DNA from: Caulobacter sp. FWC26
Lineage (GTDB): Bacteria > Pseudomonadota > Alphaproteobacteria > Caulobacterales > Caulobacteraceae
Direction of reading: 5' to 3'
Assembly (NCBI RefSeq): GCF_002742645.2
Contig: NZ_CP033875.1
Location: forward strand, 186,001 to 250,000
DNA length: 64,000 nucleotides
Below the pieces are notes generated by a model. That model was given only the letters and a program-made list of their open reading frames with translations, had not been told where the DNA came from and made no database searches. The translations under genes and the position numbers were made by a program. Positions 35,605 through 43,461 of the stretch are shown one piece after another; the stretch's first letter is position 1; each line of letters opens with the position of its first letter.

Positions 35605-36305
35605 AGTTTGGCCAGCAGCCGCTCCACCCAGGCCGGCACGACCTCGGTGGCGGGGCCGTAGAGCTTCTCGTCGAAGACGTAGGCGTTGGCCGACGGCTCC
35701 AGATTGATCTCGCAGGTCGCGATCCCCATCGCCCGCGCCTCACTGACGAAACCGGCGGCGGGATAGACCGAGCCCGAGGTGCCGATCGAGACGAAGAGGT
35801 CGGCGCGCGAGAGGGCGTCCTCGATCTCGTCCATGAACAGCGGGATCTCGCCGAACCAGACGACGTGGGGTCGGGCGCCGCCGTCGCGTCCGCAAGTCGC
35901 GCAGACGGTGTCGGGCGACAGCGGACCCGGGTCCGGCCAGGTCGCCTCGCAGTGATGACAGCGCGTGACGGCCAGCTCTCCGTGCATGTGGACGACCCGC
36001 CGGCAGCCAGCCTTCTCATGCAGGTCGTCGACGTTCTGGGTGCAGAGAAACAGCGCCCCGCCCCGTGCGGCCAGGCCCGCCTCCAGGCGCGCCAGGGCTT
36101 CATGCGCGGCGTTCGGCCGGGCCTCGGCGAGGTTGGCGCGACGGGCGTTGTAGAAATCGCGCACCAGGGCCGGATTACGGGCGAAGCCCTGCGGGGTCGC
36201 GACCTCGTTCAGGTCATACTTCGTCCAGACGCCGTCCTTGTCGCGGAAGGTGCCCAGCCCGCTCTCGGCCGAGACGCCGGCGCCGGTCAGAACGAACAGG
36301 TTCAT
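35601..36305 (-). CDS. cobB: NAD-dependent protein deacylase (sirtuin)
   Basis: 234 residues from ATG 36305 with GGGAGGG upstream. Removes acyl groups from protein lysines using NAD+. NAD-binding GAGVSAESGLGTFRDKDGVW, catalytic TQNVDDLHEKAG and MHGELAVTRC are present, with zinc cysteines in CHHC and CATC. The Tyr and Arg of FYNARR match the Y-x-x-R signature of class III sirtuins that prefer succinyl/malonyl lysine. The GLGTFR version of the usual GIPTFR differs slightly. Confidence 0.95.
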   Translation of the reverse strand: MNLFVLTGAGVSAESGLGTFRDKDGVWTKYDLNEVATPQGFARNPALVRDFYNARRANLAEARPNAAHEALARLEAGLAARGGALFLCTQNVDDLHEKAGCRRVVHMHGELAVTRCHHCEATWPDPGPLSPDTVCATCGRDGGARPHVVWFGEIPLFMDEIEDALSRADLFVSIGTSGSVYPAAGFVSEARAMGIATCEINLEPSANAYVFDEKLYGPATEVVPAWVERLLAKL

Positions 36306-36358
36306 GATCCCTCCCAATACGCTCGTGAAGCGAACCTGACGGCGGCGTCATTTTTCAT

Positions 36359-36372
36359 TTGACCGCGATCAA
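36359..36372 (+). promoter_or_regulatory. FixK/FNR-type box upstream of the diiron protein gene
   Basis: TTGACCGCGATCAA fits TTGA-N6-TCAA and the TTGAY-N4-RTCAA form used by FixK in alphaproteobacteria. It is centred about 105 bp before the start codon. TAGATA at 36392 could be the -10 of a class II activated promoter. Regulation by oxygen limitation is inferred. Confidence 0.6.
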
Positions 36373-36470
36373 GTCTTGAGTTGACACTGTTTAGATAGCC
36401 GAAGGTCCGCGCAAGACGGACCTCGGCGATCCCAGATCCCAGTCGATCGGCCGAATTAGGGAGCGCCGCC

Positions 36471-37598
36471 ATGACGGACAAGAACATCACCAAGGACGCC
36501 ATGTACGACGCGGTGGCGCCGGACGATTTCGAGTCGATGCTCGAACTTGACCGGTACAACAACCGCTCGACCGCGTTCGACAAGATCATCTCCGCGACCC
36601 ACGACCACTTCTGGGATCCGCTGGACAAGGCCTATATTGATTTCGACGAGCCGTTCGACATGGAGAACCAACCGCTGGTTCCCGAGGAAATGGTCATCGC
36701 CCTGTCGACCGACTATGTCTCGAACCATCTGTCGGACCCCAAGCAGCGCGTCCGGTTCATCAACCAGTCGGTCTTGCGGAACTTCTCGTCGATCCTGCAC
36801 GGCGAGCAGGGTGCGCTGAACCTGTCGGCCAGCCTGTGCCACGTGCTCAAGGACCAGGGCGCCCAGGAGTACGCCGCCAACCAGACCCGCGAAGAGGCCC
36901 GCCACGTCACGGCCTTCGCCAAGTACATCAAGGCGCGCTGGGGTCGTCCGGTCGAGTGCGGTCCGGCCCTGAAGACCCTGCTGGTCGAGATCATCGGCTC
37001 GCCCGAGGTCTACAAGAAGATCATCGGCATGCAGATGCTGGTCGAGGGCCTGGCCATGGGCGCCTTCGCCACCTTCTACAACAACATCAACGACCCGGTC
37101 GGCAAGAAGCTGCTGCAGCTGGTGATGACCGACGAGGCCTTCCACCACAAGTTCGGGAAGATCTGGGCTGACCGCACCGTGCCCAAGCTGTCGCCAGAGG
37201 AACACGCGATCATCGAGGACTGGGCGGCGCACTGCTTCCAGACCCTGTTGTTCAACCTGGTCTCGCCGCACCAACAGCTGGATCTCTACCGTGAATTTGG
37301 CCTGGATCCCGACAAGGTGGTCGAGGAGTACGGGAAGATCATGACCGACGACGTGCGTCGGGAGAACATGAAGGAGCAGACCAACATCTTCCGGGTGCTG
37401 GTCAAGACCCTGCTGAACGCCGGCATCATCACCGACCGCACCAAGGCCTTCTACGCCATGTATGTGGACTTGGCCGAGCTGAAGAGCGAAGGCGAGCGGA
37501 TGGTCGGCGACGACATCGCCGAAGAAGGCATCCGCTATCTGCAAGCCATCAACTTCAAGGATCGGCCGGTCGCGCCGGTCAGCATCGCGGCCGAGTAA
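36471..37598 (+). CDS. ferritin-like (ribonucleotide-reductase R2-like) diiron protein
   Basis: 375 residues, mostly helical. A four-helix carboxylate diiron site can be read: Glu in LHGEQGALNL, E-x-x-H in TREEARHVTAF, Glu in MLVEGLAMGAF and E-x-x-H in MTDEAFHHKFG, the 2x(E...ExxH) pattern of ferritin-like oxidases. It resembles R2 and AurF-type N-oxygenases in layout but I do not recognise a defined subfamily. The substrate is unknown. It has its own terminator and a FixK-type box in the promoter, suggesting control by oxygen. It is not a clear NrdB, since the first ligand and N-terminal motifs differ. Confidence 0.75.
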   Translation: MTDKNITKDAMYDAVAPDDFESMLELDRYNNRSTAFDKIISATHDHFWDPLDKAYIDFDEPFDMENQPLVPEEMVIALSTDYVSNHLSDPKQRVRFINQSVLRNFSSILHGEQGALNLSASLCHVLKDQGAQEYAANQTREEARHVTAFAKYIKARWGRPVECGPALKTLLVEIIGSPEVYKKIIGMQMLVEGLAMGAFATFYNNINDPVGKKLLQLVMTDEAFHHKFGKIWADRTVPKLSPEEHAIIEDWAAHCFQTLLFNLVSPHQQLDLYREFGLDPDKVVEEYGKIMTDDVRRENMKEQTNIFRVLVKTLLNAGIITDRTKAFYAMYVDLAELKSEGERMVGDDIAEEGIRYLQAINFKDRPVAPVSIAAE

Positions 37599-37624
37599 GA
37601 GCGCCCACACCTCTCGACGTCGCG

Positions 37625-37661
37625 CCGCCCCGCCGGAACTCCGGCGGGGCGGTTGTCGTTT
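37625..37661 (+). terminator. terminator of the diiron protein gene
   Basis: CCGCCCCGCCGG and CCGGCGGGGCGG form a 12-bp stem with an AACT loop, followed by TTGTCGTTTT. It begins 26 bp after the stop codon. The loop also supplies the GGAAC of a possible sigma-T promoter. Confidence 0.85.
37635..37660 (+). promoter_or_regulatory. candidate sigma-T promoter for the lipocalin gene
   Basis: GGAAC (37635) and CGTT (37657) are separated by 17 bp, within the EcfG consensus. It coincides with a terminator hairpin and lies 130 bp before the lipocalin start, so it may be chance. Confidence 0.3.
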
Positions 37662-37681
37662 TGGACCGACTCTTTTGTTTT

Positions 37682-37727
37682 CGCATCGTTTTGCGGAAAG
37701 CCGGTTTCCACTTTTCCGCACGATGCG
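37682..37727. repeat. 46-bp palindromic repeat common in alphaproteobacteria
   Basis: Reads CGCATCGTTTTGCGGAAA, then GCCGGTTTCCAC, then TTTTCCGCACGATGCG. The outer arms pair imperfectly, and the core GGAAA-CCGG-TTTCC type sequence matches the RIME-like intergenic palindromes I recall from many Rhizobiales and Caulobacterales genomes. It is noncoding and sits between the diiron and lipocalin genes. Confidence 0.65.
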
Positions 37728-37791
37728 TCAGCCGCCGACATCCGCCGGACCTCTCCGCGCGTACCGGCACGCTAGGTTTCCTGGAGGTTCC

Positions 37792-38337
37792 ATGCGCACG
37801 TCGCTGCTCGCCCTGCCCCTCGCTCTTTCGCTGGCCACGACCCTGGGCGCGTGCGCCTCCGGGCCGGTCGGCAACCCCAACCCGCCGCAGCCGGCCAAGT
37901 CGGTCGAGCTCGATCGCTATCTGGGCAAGTGGTACGAGGTGGCGCGCTACGACATGCGCTTCCAGAAGGGCTGCGAGGGCGTCACCGCCGAGTATTCCAA
38001 GCGTCCCGACGGCCTGATCCGTGTGCTCAACACGTGCCGCCAGGATGCGGTCGACGGTCCGGTCCGCACCGCCGAGGCCAAGGCCAAGGTCGTCGACACA
38101 GTTACTAACGCCAAGCTCAAGGTCAGCTTCTTTGGCCCGTTCTTCGGCGACTACTGGATCATGGACCACGCCGACGACTACAGCTGGGCGATCGTCGGCG
38201 AAGGCTCGGGTCGCTATCTGTGGCTGCTGTCGCGCCAACCGCCATCGGACGCGGACCGGACGGCGCTGACCGCGCGCGCCAAGGCGTTGGGCTATGACGT
38301 CGGCATGCTGCGCCCGACAAAGCAGCCGCCGCGCTGA
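37792..38337 (+). CDS. blc: outer-membrane lipocalin (Blc-like lipoprotein)
   Basis: 181 residues from ATG 37792 with GGAGG upstream. A lipoprotein signal ends in the lipobox TLGAC. The lipocalin signature GKWYEVARYDMRFQKGCEG comes next, followed by NTCRQD, FFGPFFGDYWIM and AIVGEGSGRYLWLLSR, the usual bacterial Blc pattern. Blc proteins bind lysophospholipids and serve under envelope stress. Next to the general stress locus; a candidate sigma-T promoter lies upstream. Confidence 0.93.
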   Translation: MRTSLLALPLALSLATTLGACASGPVGNPNPPQPAKSVELDRYLGKWYEVARYDMRFQKGCEGVTAEYSKRPDGLIRVLNTCRQDAVDGPVRTAEAKAKVVDTVTNAKLKVSFFGPFFGDYWIMDHADDYSWAIVGEGSGRYLWLLSRQPPSDADRTALTARAKALGYDVGMLRPTKQPPR

Positions 38338-38365
38338 TCGTACTCGCCGAGGCCCCCAAAGAAAT

Positions 38366-38391
38366 ACGGCCTCCCCTGCGGGAGGCCGTTT
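38366..38391. terminator. bidirectional terminator between lipocalin and phyR
   Basis: ACGGCCTCCC, CTGC loop, GGGAGGCCGT, with TTTCC on the plus side. The two genes converge here. Confidence 0.8.
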
Positions 38392-38416
38392 CCGTTAGCA
38401 GGTGGTCCTAAGACTT

Positions 38417-39217
38417 TCAGGCCGCCTTGCGGGTGCGGCGCGGATGGAAGAACAGCGCCTGACCGATCGCCGCCTTCACCGTTTCCGGCTGGAACGGTTT
38501 GGTGATCAGGAAGGTCGGCTCCGGTCGCTCGCCGGTCAGCAGGCGTTCGGGGAAGGCGGTGATGAAGATCACCGGCACGTCCATGCGGCCCAGGATGTCC
38601 TTGACCGCGTCGATGCCCGACGAGCCGTCGGCTAGCTGGATGTCCGCCAGAACAAGGCCCGGCGTGCGGCGGGCGACCGCCTCCAGGGCCTCACCACGCG
38701 TGGCGGCGATGTCGGTGACCTCGTGGCCCAGTTCGCGCACCAGGGCCTCGATGTCGGCGGCGATGACCGGCTCGTCCTCGATGATCAGCACCTCGGTCGC
38801 CAGTTCGGCGTCGATCTCGGCCTGGGCGTCGGCGATCAGGCGTTCCACCTCGCCGAAGTCGCAGTCCAGGATCTGGGCGGCCTCGGTGGGGGTGAACCCT
38901 TCCAGGGCCGTCAGCAGGAACGCCTGGCGCGAGCGCGGCGCGATGCGCATCAGGCGCTGGGCGGCGTCGTCGCCGGTCAGCGAGGCCTCGTCGCGACGCG
39001 CCTCAAGCTGGGCGCCGGAGCTCAGCCAGATGGCATGGAAAACCCGATACAGCGCCACGCGCGGCGACAGATCGGCGTCAAGCGACAGCTCGCCGGCCGC
39101 CAGGGCCTCCAGCGCGACGCGGACATAATGGTCGCCCGTTGTCTGATCGCCGGTCAAGGCGCGAGCGTAGCGGCGGATGTAAGGCAAATGCGGCGCCAGA
39201 CGAGCAAGAAGACTCAT
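38417..39217 (-). CDS. phyR: PhyR, anti-anti-sigma response regulator of the general stress response
   Basis: 266 residues. Residues 1-140 are a sigma-like domain (SPRVALYRVFHAIW; RQAFLLTALEGFTPTEAAQILDCDFGEVERLI) that mimics an ECF sigma factor. Residues 142-260 are a receiver with phosphoacceptor Asp192 (LVLADIQLADGSSG) and the FAT-GUY type motif FITAFPERLLTG, then KPF. Once phosphorylated by PhyK it binds NepR and frees SigT. It is transcribed divergently from nepR-sigT-phyK and has one or two sigma-T promoter matches upstream. Confidence 0.97.
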   Translation of the reverse strand: MSLLARLAPHLPYIRRYARALTGDQTTGDHYVRVALEALAAGELSLDADLSPRVALYRVFHAIWLSSGAQLEARRDEASLTGDDAAQRLMRIAPRSRQAFLLTALEGFTPTEAAQILDCDFGEVERLIADAQAEIDAELATEVLIIEDEPVIAADIEALVRELGHEVTDIAATRGEALEAVARRTPGLVLADIQLADGSSGIDAVKDILGRMDVPVIFITAFPERLLTGERPEPTFLITKPFQPETVKAAIGQALFFHPRRTRKAA

Positions 39218-39252
39218 GACCCCTCCCGATTCGATGTCTTCAAAAACCTACC

Positions 39253-39278
39253 AACGAACGGTGAAGCTACGCCGTTCC
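39253..39278 (-). promoter_or_regulatory. candidate second sigma-T promoter of phyR
   Basis: On the minus strand GGAAC, 17 bp, CGTT (a second CGTT lies four bases closer). It is nearer to phyR than the site at 39292-39316. Confidence 0.4.
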
Positions 39279-39291
39279 GTCGAAGGTCGAT

Positions 39292-39316
39292 AACGCCCCC
39301 TCAACTGGACGGTTCC
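39292..39316 (-). promoter_or_regulatory. sigma-T (EcfG) promoter of phyR
   Basis: On the minus strand GGAAC-N16-CGTT, exactly the EcfG-type consensus, 75-99 bp upstream of phyR. Confidence 0.75.
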
Positions 39317-39355
39317 GCCGCGCGCGGATTTTTGCCATCTTATGCCCAAGCTTAT

Positions 39356-39380
39356 GGAACCGGGTACGGAAAACCACGTT
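39356..39380 (+). promoter_or_regulatory. sigma-T (EcfG) promoter of nepR-sigT-phyK
   Basis: GGAAC-N16-CGTT, 65-89 bp upstream of the nepR start. It fits the known autoregulation of EcfG sigma factors. Confidence 0.85.
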
Positions 39381-39444
39381 GTCGTCTGGCGGAAAGACAT
39401 TCGGCCAAAGGGGGCGGGCGCCGATAAGCTTCGGCGTCGAGGAC

Positions 39445-39630
39445 ATGATCGAACACGTACCCATGGAAGACAAACGCAAGAGCGCTGCGGCGCTTGACGA
39501 AGCGCGACTTCGCCAGCAGGCGATCGGAGTTCGCCTGCGCCAGATGTTCGACGAAGTCGTCAACGAGCCGGTGCCCGACGAGTTTCTCGACATCCTGCGC
39601 AAGGCCGAGCCGCCGGCGGGCGAAAAATGA
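39445..39630 (+). CDS. nepR: NepR, anti-sigma factor of SigT
   Basis: 61 residues from ATG 39445; ATG 39463 is an alternative. The conserved helix is RLRQMFDEVVNEPVPDEFLDILRKA, the NepR core that binds either SigT or phosphorylated PhyR. The stop overlaps the sigT start as ATGA. A longer upstream frame would begin downstream of the sigma-T promoter -10 region and is not needed. Confidence 0.93.
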   Translation: MIEHVPMEDKRKSAAALDEARLRQQAIGVRLRQMFDEVVNEPVPDEFLDILRKAEPPAGEK

Positions 39631-40238
39631 GCGCCGACCAACCGTATGTTGGGCGTTCGGCGCCCGACCCGGTGCGGGACAATGCGTTCAAGCGCGAGCT
39701 CGTCACCCTGATCCCGCATCTCCGGGCCTTCGCGCGCACCTTGACCGGCGACCCCACCGCCGCCGACGATCTGGCGCAGGACGCCATGATGAAGGCGTGG
39801 GACGCCCGCGGCAGTTTCCAGATGGGCACGAACATGAAGGCCTGGACCTTCATGATCCTTCGCAACCAATTCTACTCGGAAAAGCGCCGCAGCTGGCGCC
39901 AGAGCCAGCTCGACCAGGAGGCGGCCGAACGCACCTTGGTGGCGGTGGACGACCCCGAGGCGCCGGTGGCGCTGGATGAGCTGCGTCAAGGCCTGACCAT
40001 GCTGCCGCCCGAGCAGCGCGAAGCGCTGATTCTGGTGGGCGCGGGCGGGTTTGCCTACGAGGAAGCCGCCGAGATCTGTAACTGCGCGGTCGGCACGGTG
40101 AAGAGCCGGGTCAGCCGGGCGCGCCGGGCGTTGCAGGCGATCCTCGAGACGGGAGCCTATGACCGCGACGGGGCGGCGGCGGGGGATGCGATGCGAGCGA
40201 TCCTGGCCGACGCGGAGCGATTGAGCTCGCCGCGGTGA
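39627..40238 (+). CDS. sigT: ECF sigma factor SigT (EcfG, ECF15)
   Basis: 203 residues. Region 2 is RDNAFKRELVTLIPHLRAFARTLTGDPTAADDLAQDAMMKAW. Region 4 is LPPEQREALILVGAGGFAYEEAAEICNCAVGTVKSRVSRARRALQ. This is the general stress sigma factor controlling osmotic and oxidative stress genes through GGAAC-N16/17-CGTT promoters. It is translated with nepR (ATGA) and its stop overlaps the phyK GTG start (GTGA). Confidence 0.96.
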   Translation: MSADQPYVGRSAPDPVRDNAFKRELVTLIPHLRAFARTLTGDPTAADDLAQDAMMKAWDARGSFQMGTNMKAWTFMILRNQFYSEKRRSWRQSQLDQEAAERTLVAVDDPEAPVALDELRQGLTMLPPEQREALILVGAGGFAYEEAAEICNCAVGTVKSRVSRARRALQAILETGAYDRDGAAAGDAMRAILADAERLSSPR

Positions 40239-41941
40239 ACGCCCTTTCCGGCCGCGCCGCGCGCGCCGCCAATTCCATCCGTGTGCGTCTGGCCCTCGCG
40301 CTTTGCGTGGCGCTGTTGCCTGTCCTCATCCTGGGCGGGCTGCAGTCGATCTTCGCCTTCCGCGCCGAGGCCGACGCGCGTCGTCAGAGCCTGGAGCTGG
40401 CGGCGGGTCACAGCGCCACGATCGCCCGCGCCCGCATAGAGGCGGCCGGGGTGCTCCTGCAGACCTTGGGTCCGGGCTCGGTGGGTCTGGAGTGCGCCCA
40501 GCGGCTGGCCGATGTTCGCGCCCGCCTGCCCGGCTACGCCAACCTGATCCGCTTCGACGCGCGCGGACGGGTGGCCTGCGCGGCCGCGACCACGCCCTAC
40601 GACACCCAGCGCGGCGCACGACCCTGGTTCCAGGCGCTGCGCAGCGGGGAGGACATGATCGTCGCCGCTGCGCCGGGCGCCGTCTACGCCGACGAGCCGT
40701 CGGTCCTCGCAGCGGTTCGGGCGGGAGGTCCCGACCGGTTCGACGGCGCGATGGCCGCCGTGCTGACCTTGCGCGAGCTCAAGCTGCAGACCACGAGCCG
40801 GTTCATGCCCAACGGCGCGGAGGTGGCCCTGGCCGATTCCAACGGCCGCGTCTTCGCAACCACCAACCCCCGGGCGTTCGGCGAGCCGGACCGTGGCTGG
40901 AGGGACATCGCCGCGCGTGACAAGTCGGTGCTGTGGAGCGGCGAGGATCTGGCGGGGCGTCACCGCAACTATTCGGCCGCGCCGCTCGTCGACGACAAGG
41001 TGTTCGTGATCCTGTCGGCGCCGTCGCCCGGCTTGCTGTCATGGGCTTCGATTAATCCGATCTCCCGCCTGCTGCTGCCGCTGCTGGCCTTCGCCCTGGC
41101 GCTGGGGGCGGTGCTTTACGCCGCCGAGCGGGGCGTGATCCGCTGGATCGTCTACCTGCAACGCGTGGCGGCGATCTACGCGCGGGGGCGCTTTACGGTG
41201 CGACCGCTACAGGCCGAGCGCGCGCCGCCGGAGATCCGCGAGCTGGCCAACACGCTGGACGCCATGGCCGGCGCCATCGTCACCCGCGACGCCTCGTTGA
41301 TGGACAGCCTGGCCGAGAAGGACGCGCTGATGCGCGAGATCCATCACCGGGTGAAGAACAATCTCCAGATCATCACCTCGCTGCTGAACATGCAGCAGCG
41401 GGCGCTGGCCGATCCTGCGGCCAAGGCGGCGATGAACGACACGCGCCAGCGGATCACCGCGCTCGCGCAGATCTACCGCGCGCTCTACCAGGGGCCGGAC
41501 CTCAAGCGGGTGGACCTGCGGCCGTTCCTCGAGGAACTCACCGCCCAACTTCTCGCCAACGACATGGGCGGGTTCGGCGGCGCGGGCGCACTGGTGCGGA
41601 CCGAGGTTCACGCCGATCCGCTGGTCATCGATCCCGACCGTCTGGCGCCGATCGCGCTGTTCGCCGTCGAGGCCATCACCAACGCCCAGAAGCACGCCTT
41701 CGGGCCTGGGGGCGGGACGCTGGTCGTGGGCTTCCACGTTCGCGGCGACGAGGCCGAGCTGTCGATCAGCGACGACGGCCCGGGCGCGGCCGACAGCCTC
41801 GGCGGCGGGGTGGGACGCACGCTCATGACCGCCTTCGCCCGCCAGCTGCGCGGCGCGGTGGCGTTCGAAACCCGTGAGCCGCGCGGCCTCACCGTCCGCC
41901 TGACCTTTCCGACCCCACAGGCGGTGAACGCGGTGGTCTGA
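40235..41941 (+). CDS. phyK: PhyK, sensor histidine kinase for PhyR
   Basis: 568 residues from GTG 40235. A first transmembrane helix (about 17-38), a periplasmic sensor region of ~230 residues with dCache-like features (PYDTQRGARPWFQAL), a second helix (about 278-298) and a HAMP-like segment precede the HisKA_2 domain, MREIHHRVKNNLQIITSLLNMQQ (His about 370). The ATPase domain has AVEAITNAQKHAF and SDDGPGA. It phosphorylates PhyR in response to stress. Encoded directly after sigT, as in Caulobacter. Confidence 0.95.
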   Translation: MNALSGRAARAANSIRVRLALALCVALLPVLILGGLQSIFAFRAEADARRQSLELAAGHSATIARARIEAAGVLLQTLGPGSVGLECAQRLADVRARLPGYANLIRFDARGRVACAAATTPYDTQRGARPWFQALRSGEDMIVAAAPGAVYADEPSVLAAVRAGGPDRFDGAMAAVLTLRELKLQTTSRFMPNGAEVALADSNGRVFATTNPRAFGEPDRGWRDIAARDKSVLWSGEDLAGRHRNYSAAPLVDDKVFVILSAPSPGLLSWASINPISRLLLPLLAFALALGAVLYAAERGVIRWIVYLQRVAAIYARGRFTVRPLQAERAPPEIRELANTLDAMAGAIVTRDASLMDSLAEKDALMREIHHRVKNNLQIITSLLNMQQRALADPAAKAAMNDTRQRITALAQIYRALYQGPDLKRVDLRPFLEELTAQLLANDMGGFGGAGALVRTEVHADPLVIDPDRLAPIALFAVEAITNAQKHAFGPGGGTLVVGFHVRGDEAELSISDDGPGAADSLGGGVGRTLMTAFARQLRGAVAFETREPRGLTVRLTFPTPQAVNAVV

Positions 41942-41944
41942 GGC

Positions 41945-41969
41945 GGAACCGAGCTTCGCCGCTGGCGTT
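41945..41969 (+). promoter_or_regulatory. sigma-T (EcfG) promoter of the entericidin-like gene
   Basis: GGAAC-N16-CGTT starting 3 bp after the phyK stop and ending 62 bp before the small lipoprotein gene. Confidence 0.8.
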
Positions 41970-42031
41970 CTACATGGGCAACGGTTCATACGTCCCGCGG
42001 CCTGCGGCCCGGACGAACAGCGGAGAATAGC

Positions 42032-42172
42032 ATGCGTAAACTGGTGATCCTCGCCGCCCTGGCCGCTTCGCTTTCGGTGGCGGCCTGCAACACCGTCGAA
42101 GGCGCCGGAAAGGACGTCTCGTCGGCCGGCAAGGCCGTGACGGACACGGCGCGCGACGTGAAGAGCAACTAG
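42032..42172 (+). CDS. entericidin A/B family lipoprotein
   Basis: 46 residues, GGAG before the ATG. A lipoprotein signal (MRKLVILAALAASLSVAAC) is followed by the entericidin pattern NTVEGAGKDVSSAGKAVTDTA. The mature part is a short amphipathic peptide attached to the membrane. Entericidins are stress-induced small lipoproteins of uncertain role. An upstream sigma-T promoter and a strong terminator make this a monocistronic member of the general stress regulon. Confidence 0.92.
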   Translation: MRKLVILAALAASLSVAACNTVEGAGKDVSSAGKAVTDTARDVKSN

Positions 42173-42194
42173 GCTTAGCGCTGCGCCTTCCAAG

Positions 42195-42227
42195 AAGGGC
42201 TCGCCGGACATCGGCGAGCCCTTTTTT
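42195..42227 (+). terminator. terminator of the entericidin-like gene
   Basis: AAGGGCTCGCCG, loop GACAT, CGGCGAGCCCTT, then a T run. A near-perfect 12-bp stem, 22 bp after the stop. Confidence 0.92.
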
Positions 42228-42336
42228 GTGTCCAGATGTGACCTTACGTGTCGTCGATGCAATCTTGGGTGGCGATCACGATATAGGGTTGAAAAGATGT
42301 AAGGCGAAGCTTCCCCATTCTGGGGATTTCAACGGC

Positions 42337-43461
42337 TTGCCCACGTCCGACGACATTACCGTCTTCATCCACAGCGGCTGGCGCTGCTCCAGCACTTATG
42401 TCTGGCATCGCTTCCGCGCGCTGGCCGGGGTGCGGGCGTATTACGAGCCCTGGCACGAGCAGTTGGCGCGCGTCACCGCCGCCACGATCCGCGCGGAAAC
42501 CCCAAGCAATAGCGGCCTGCGCCATCCGGGCGGGGACACGCCCTACTTGCGAGAGTTCGAGGTTGTTCTTGATCCCTCCGGCGGCGTGCGAGGCTTCGAT
42601 CCGGGTTTCGCCCTGGACCGCTTCTGGATCGAGCCCGGCGCCAGCGATCTTGAACAGCAGGTCTATGTCGCGGGCCTGGTGGCCGCCGCGCGGGAACGGA
42701 ACGAGATTCCGGTGCTGGCCTGCTGTCGAACCCTGGGCCGTGCAGGGTGGCTGAAGCGGCGCTTTGGCGGGTTCCACATCGTGCTGATCCGCGACCCGGT
42801 TCAGCAGTGGCTGTCGTTCTATTCGTTGCGTCGCCGCCCGCGCCCGACCTATTTCGAGCTCTGTCACTATGTCCTGCTGTCGGAAATGTCCGGCTGCGCG
42901 GACGTCTCCCGCGTGCTTCTGGGCGCCGGGTTTGAAGGCGGCGCGCCCTTGGCCGATCGGATCGCGACAGTCCGCGCCCGGCTCAAACGCGCGCCCGCCA
43001 GCATTTCCTTTCAGGCGTTCCTGGCGGTGTGGCTGCGGTCCTACCTGAAGGCGCTGCCGCACGCCGATCTGGTCGTCGATGTCGACCGCCTGGCCCGCGA
43101 CCAGACCTACGCCCGCGAGGTCGAGGCGACGATCGAGGCGGGCTGCGGATTGCGCCCGGACTTCTCCGACTGCCGCGCCCCGCCGCCCCACGGCAGCCAT
43201 CCGCCGGTGGCGTGGCGCAAGGCTGTGCGGACCGTGGTCGATCTGATGGACCTGCGGCAGGCGATCATCGGCCCGGAGGCCCCGCCCATCCTGTTTCGCA
43301 AACTGGCGCCGGCGCTCGCGGCGCTGACGCCCGGGGCCGCTGGCCGACCGGCGAAACTGCGTGAAGCCTTGGGCGGCCTCGTGGGCGGCGCCTGGCTGGC
43401 GCGCGCCCCGGGAAGAGCCTATGCGGCGGCCGCCGCCCGAATGGACGGGTCACGCAGATAG
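42337..43461 (+). CDS. putative sulfotransferase-family protein
   Basis: 374 residues if the TTG at 42337 (GGGGAT upstream) is the start. Earlier in-frame GTG/TTG codons reach back into the terminator, so the start is uncertain. The 5' PAPS-loop-like motif is ITVFIHSGWRCSSTYVWHRF, and a 3'-phosphate-binding-like VLIRDPVQQWLSFYSL sits about residue 150. A Cys-rich middle (VLACCRTLGRAGWLKRRF) and a basic C-terminal helix follow. The acceptor is unknown. The last 43 bp overlap the 3' end of the convergent cheR gene, which suggests a late arrival between stress and chemotaxis genes. Confidence 0.65.
   Translation: MPTSDDITVFIHSGWRCSSTYVWHRFRALAGVRAYYEPWHEQLARVTAATIRAETPSNSGLRHPGGDTPYLREFEVVLDPSGGVRGFDPGFALDRFWIEPGASDLEQQVYVAGLVAAARERNEIPVLACCRTLGRAGWLKRRFGGFHIVLIRDPVQQWLSFYSLRRRPRPTYFELCHYVLLSEMSGCADVSRVLLGAGFEGGAPLADRIATVRARLKRAPASISFQAFLAVWLRSYLKALPHADLVVDVDRLARDQTYAREVEATIEAGCGLRPDFSDCRAPPPHGSHPPVAWRKAVRTVVDLMDLRQAIIGPEAPPILFRKLAPALAALTPGAAGRPAKLREALGGLVGGAWLARAPGRAYAAAAARMDGSRR

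Noticed and set aside
36471..37598. Calling the diiron protein the missing NrdB
   Set aside because: Ligand pattern is related, but the R2 N-terminal motifs and first ligand context are not matched; it is 13 kb from nrdA and has a different promoter.
42226..42336. Longer N-terminus for the sulfotransferase starting in the upstream terminator
   Set aside because: It would begin in the U-tract of the entericidin terminator with no ribosome binding site.
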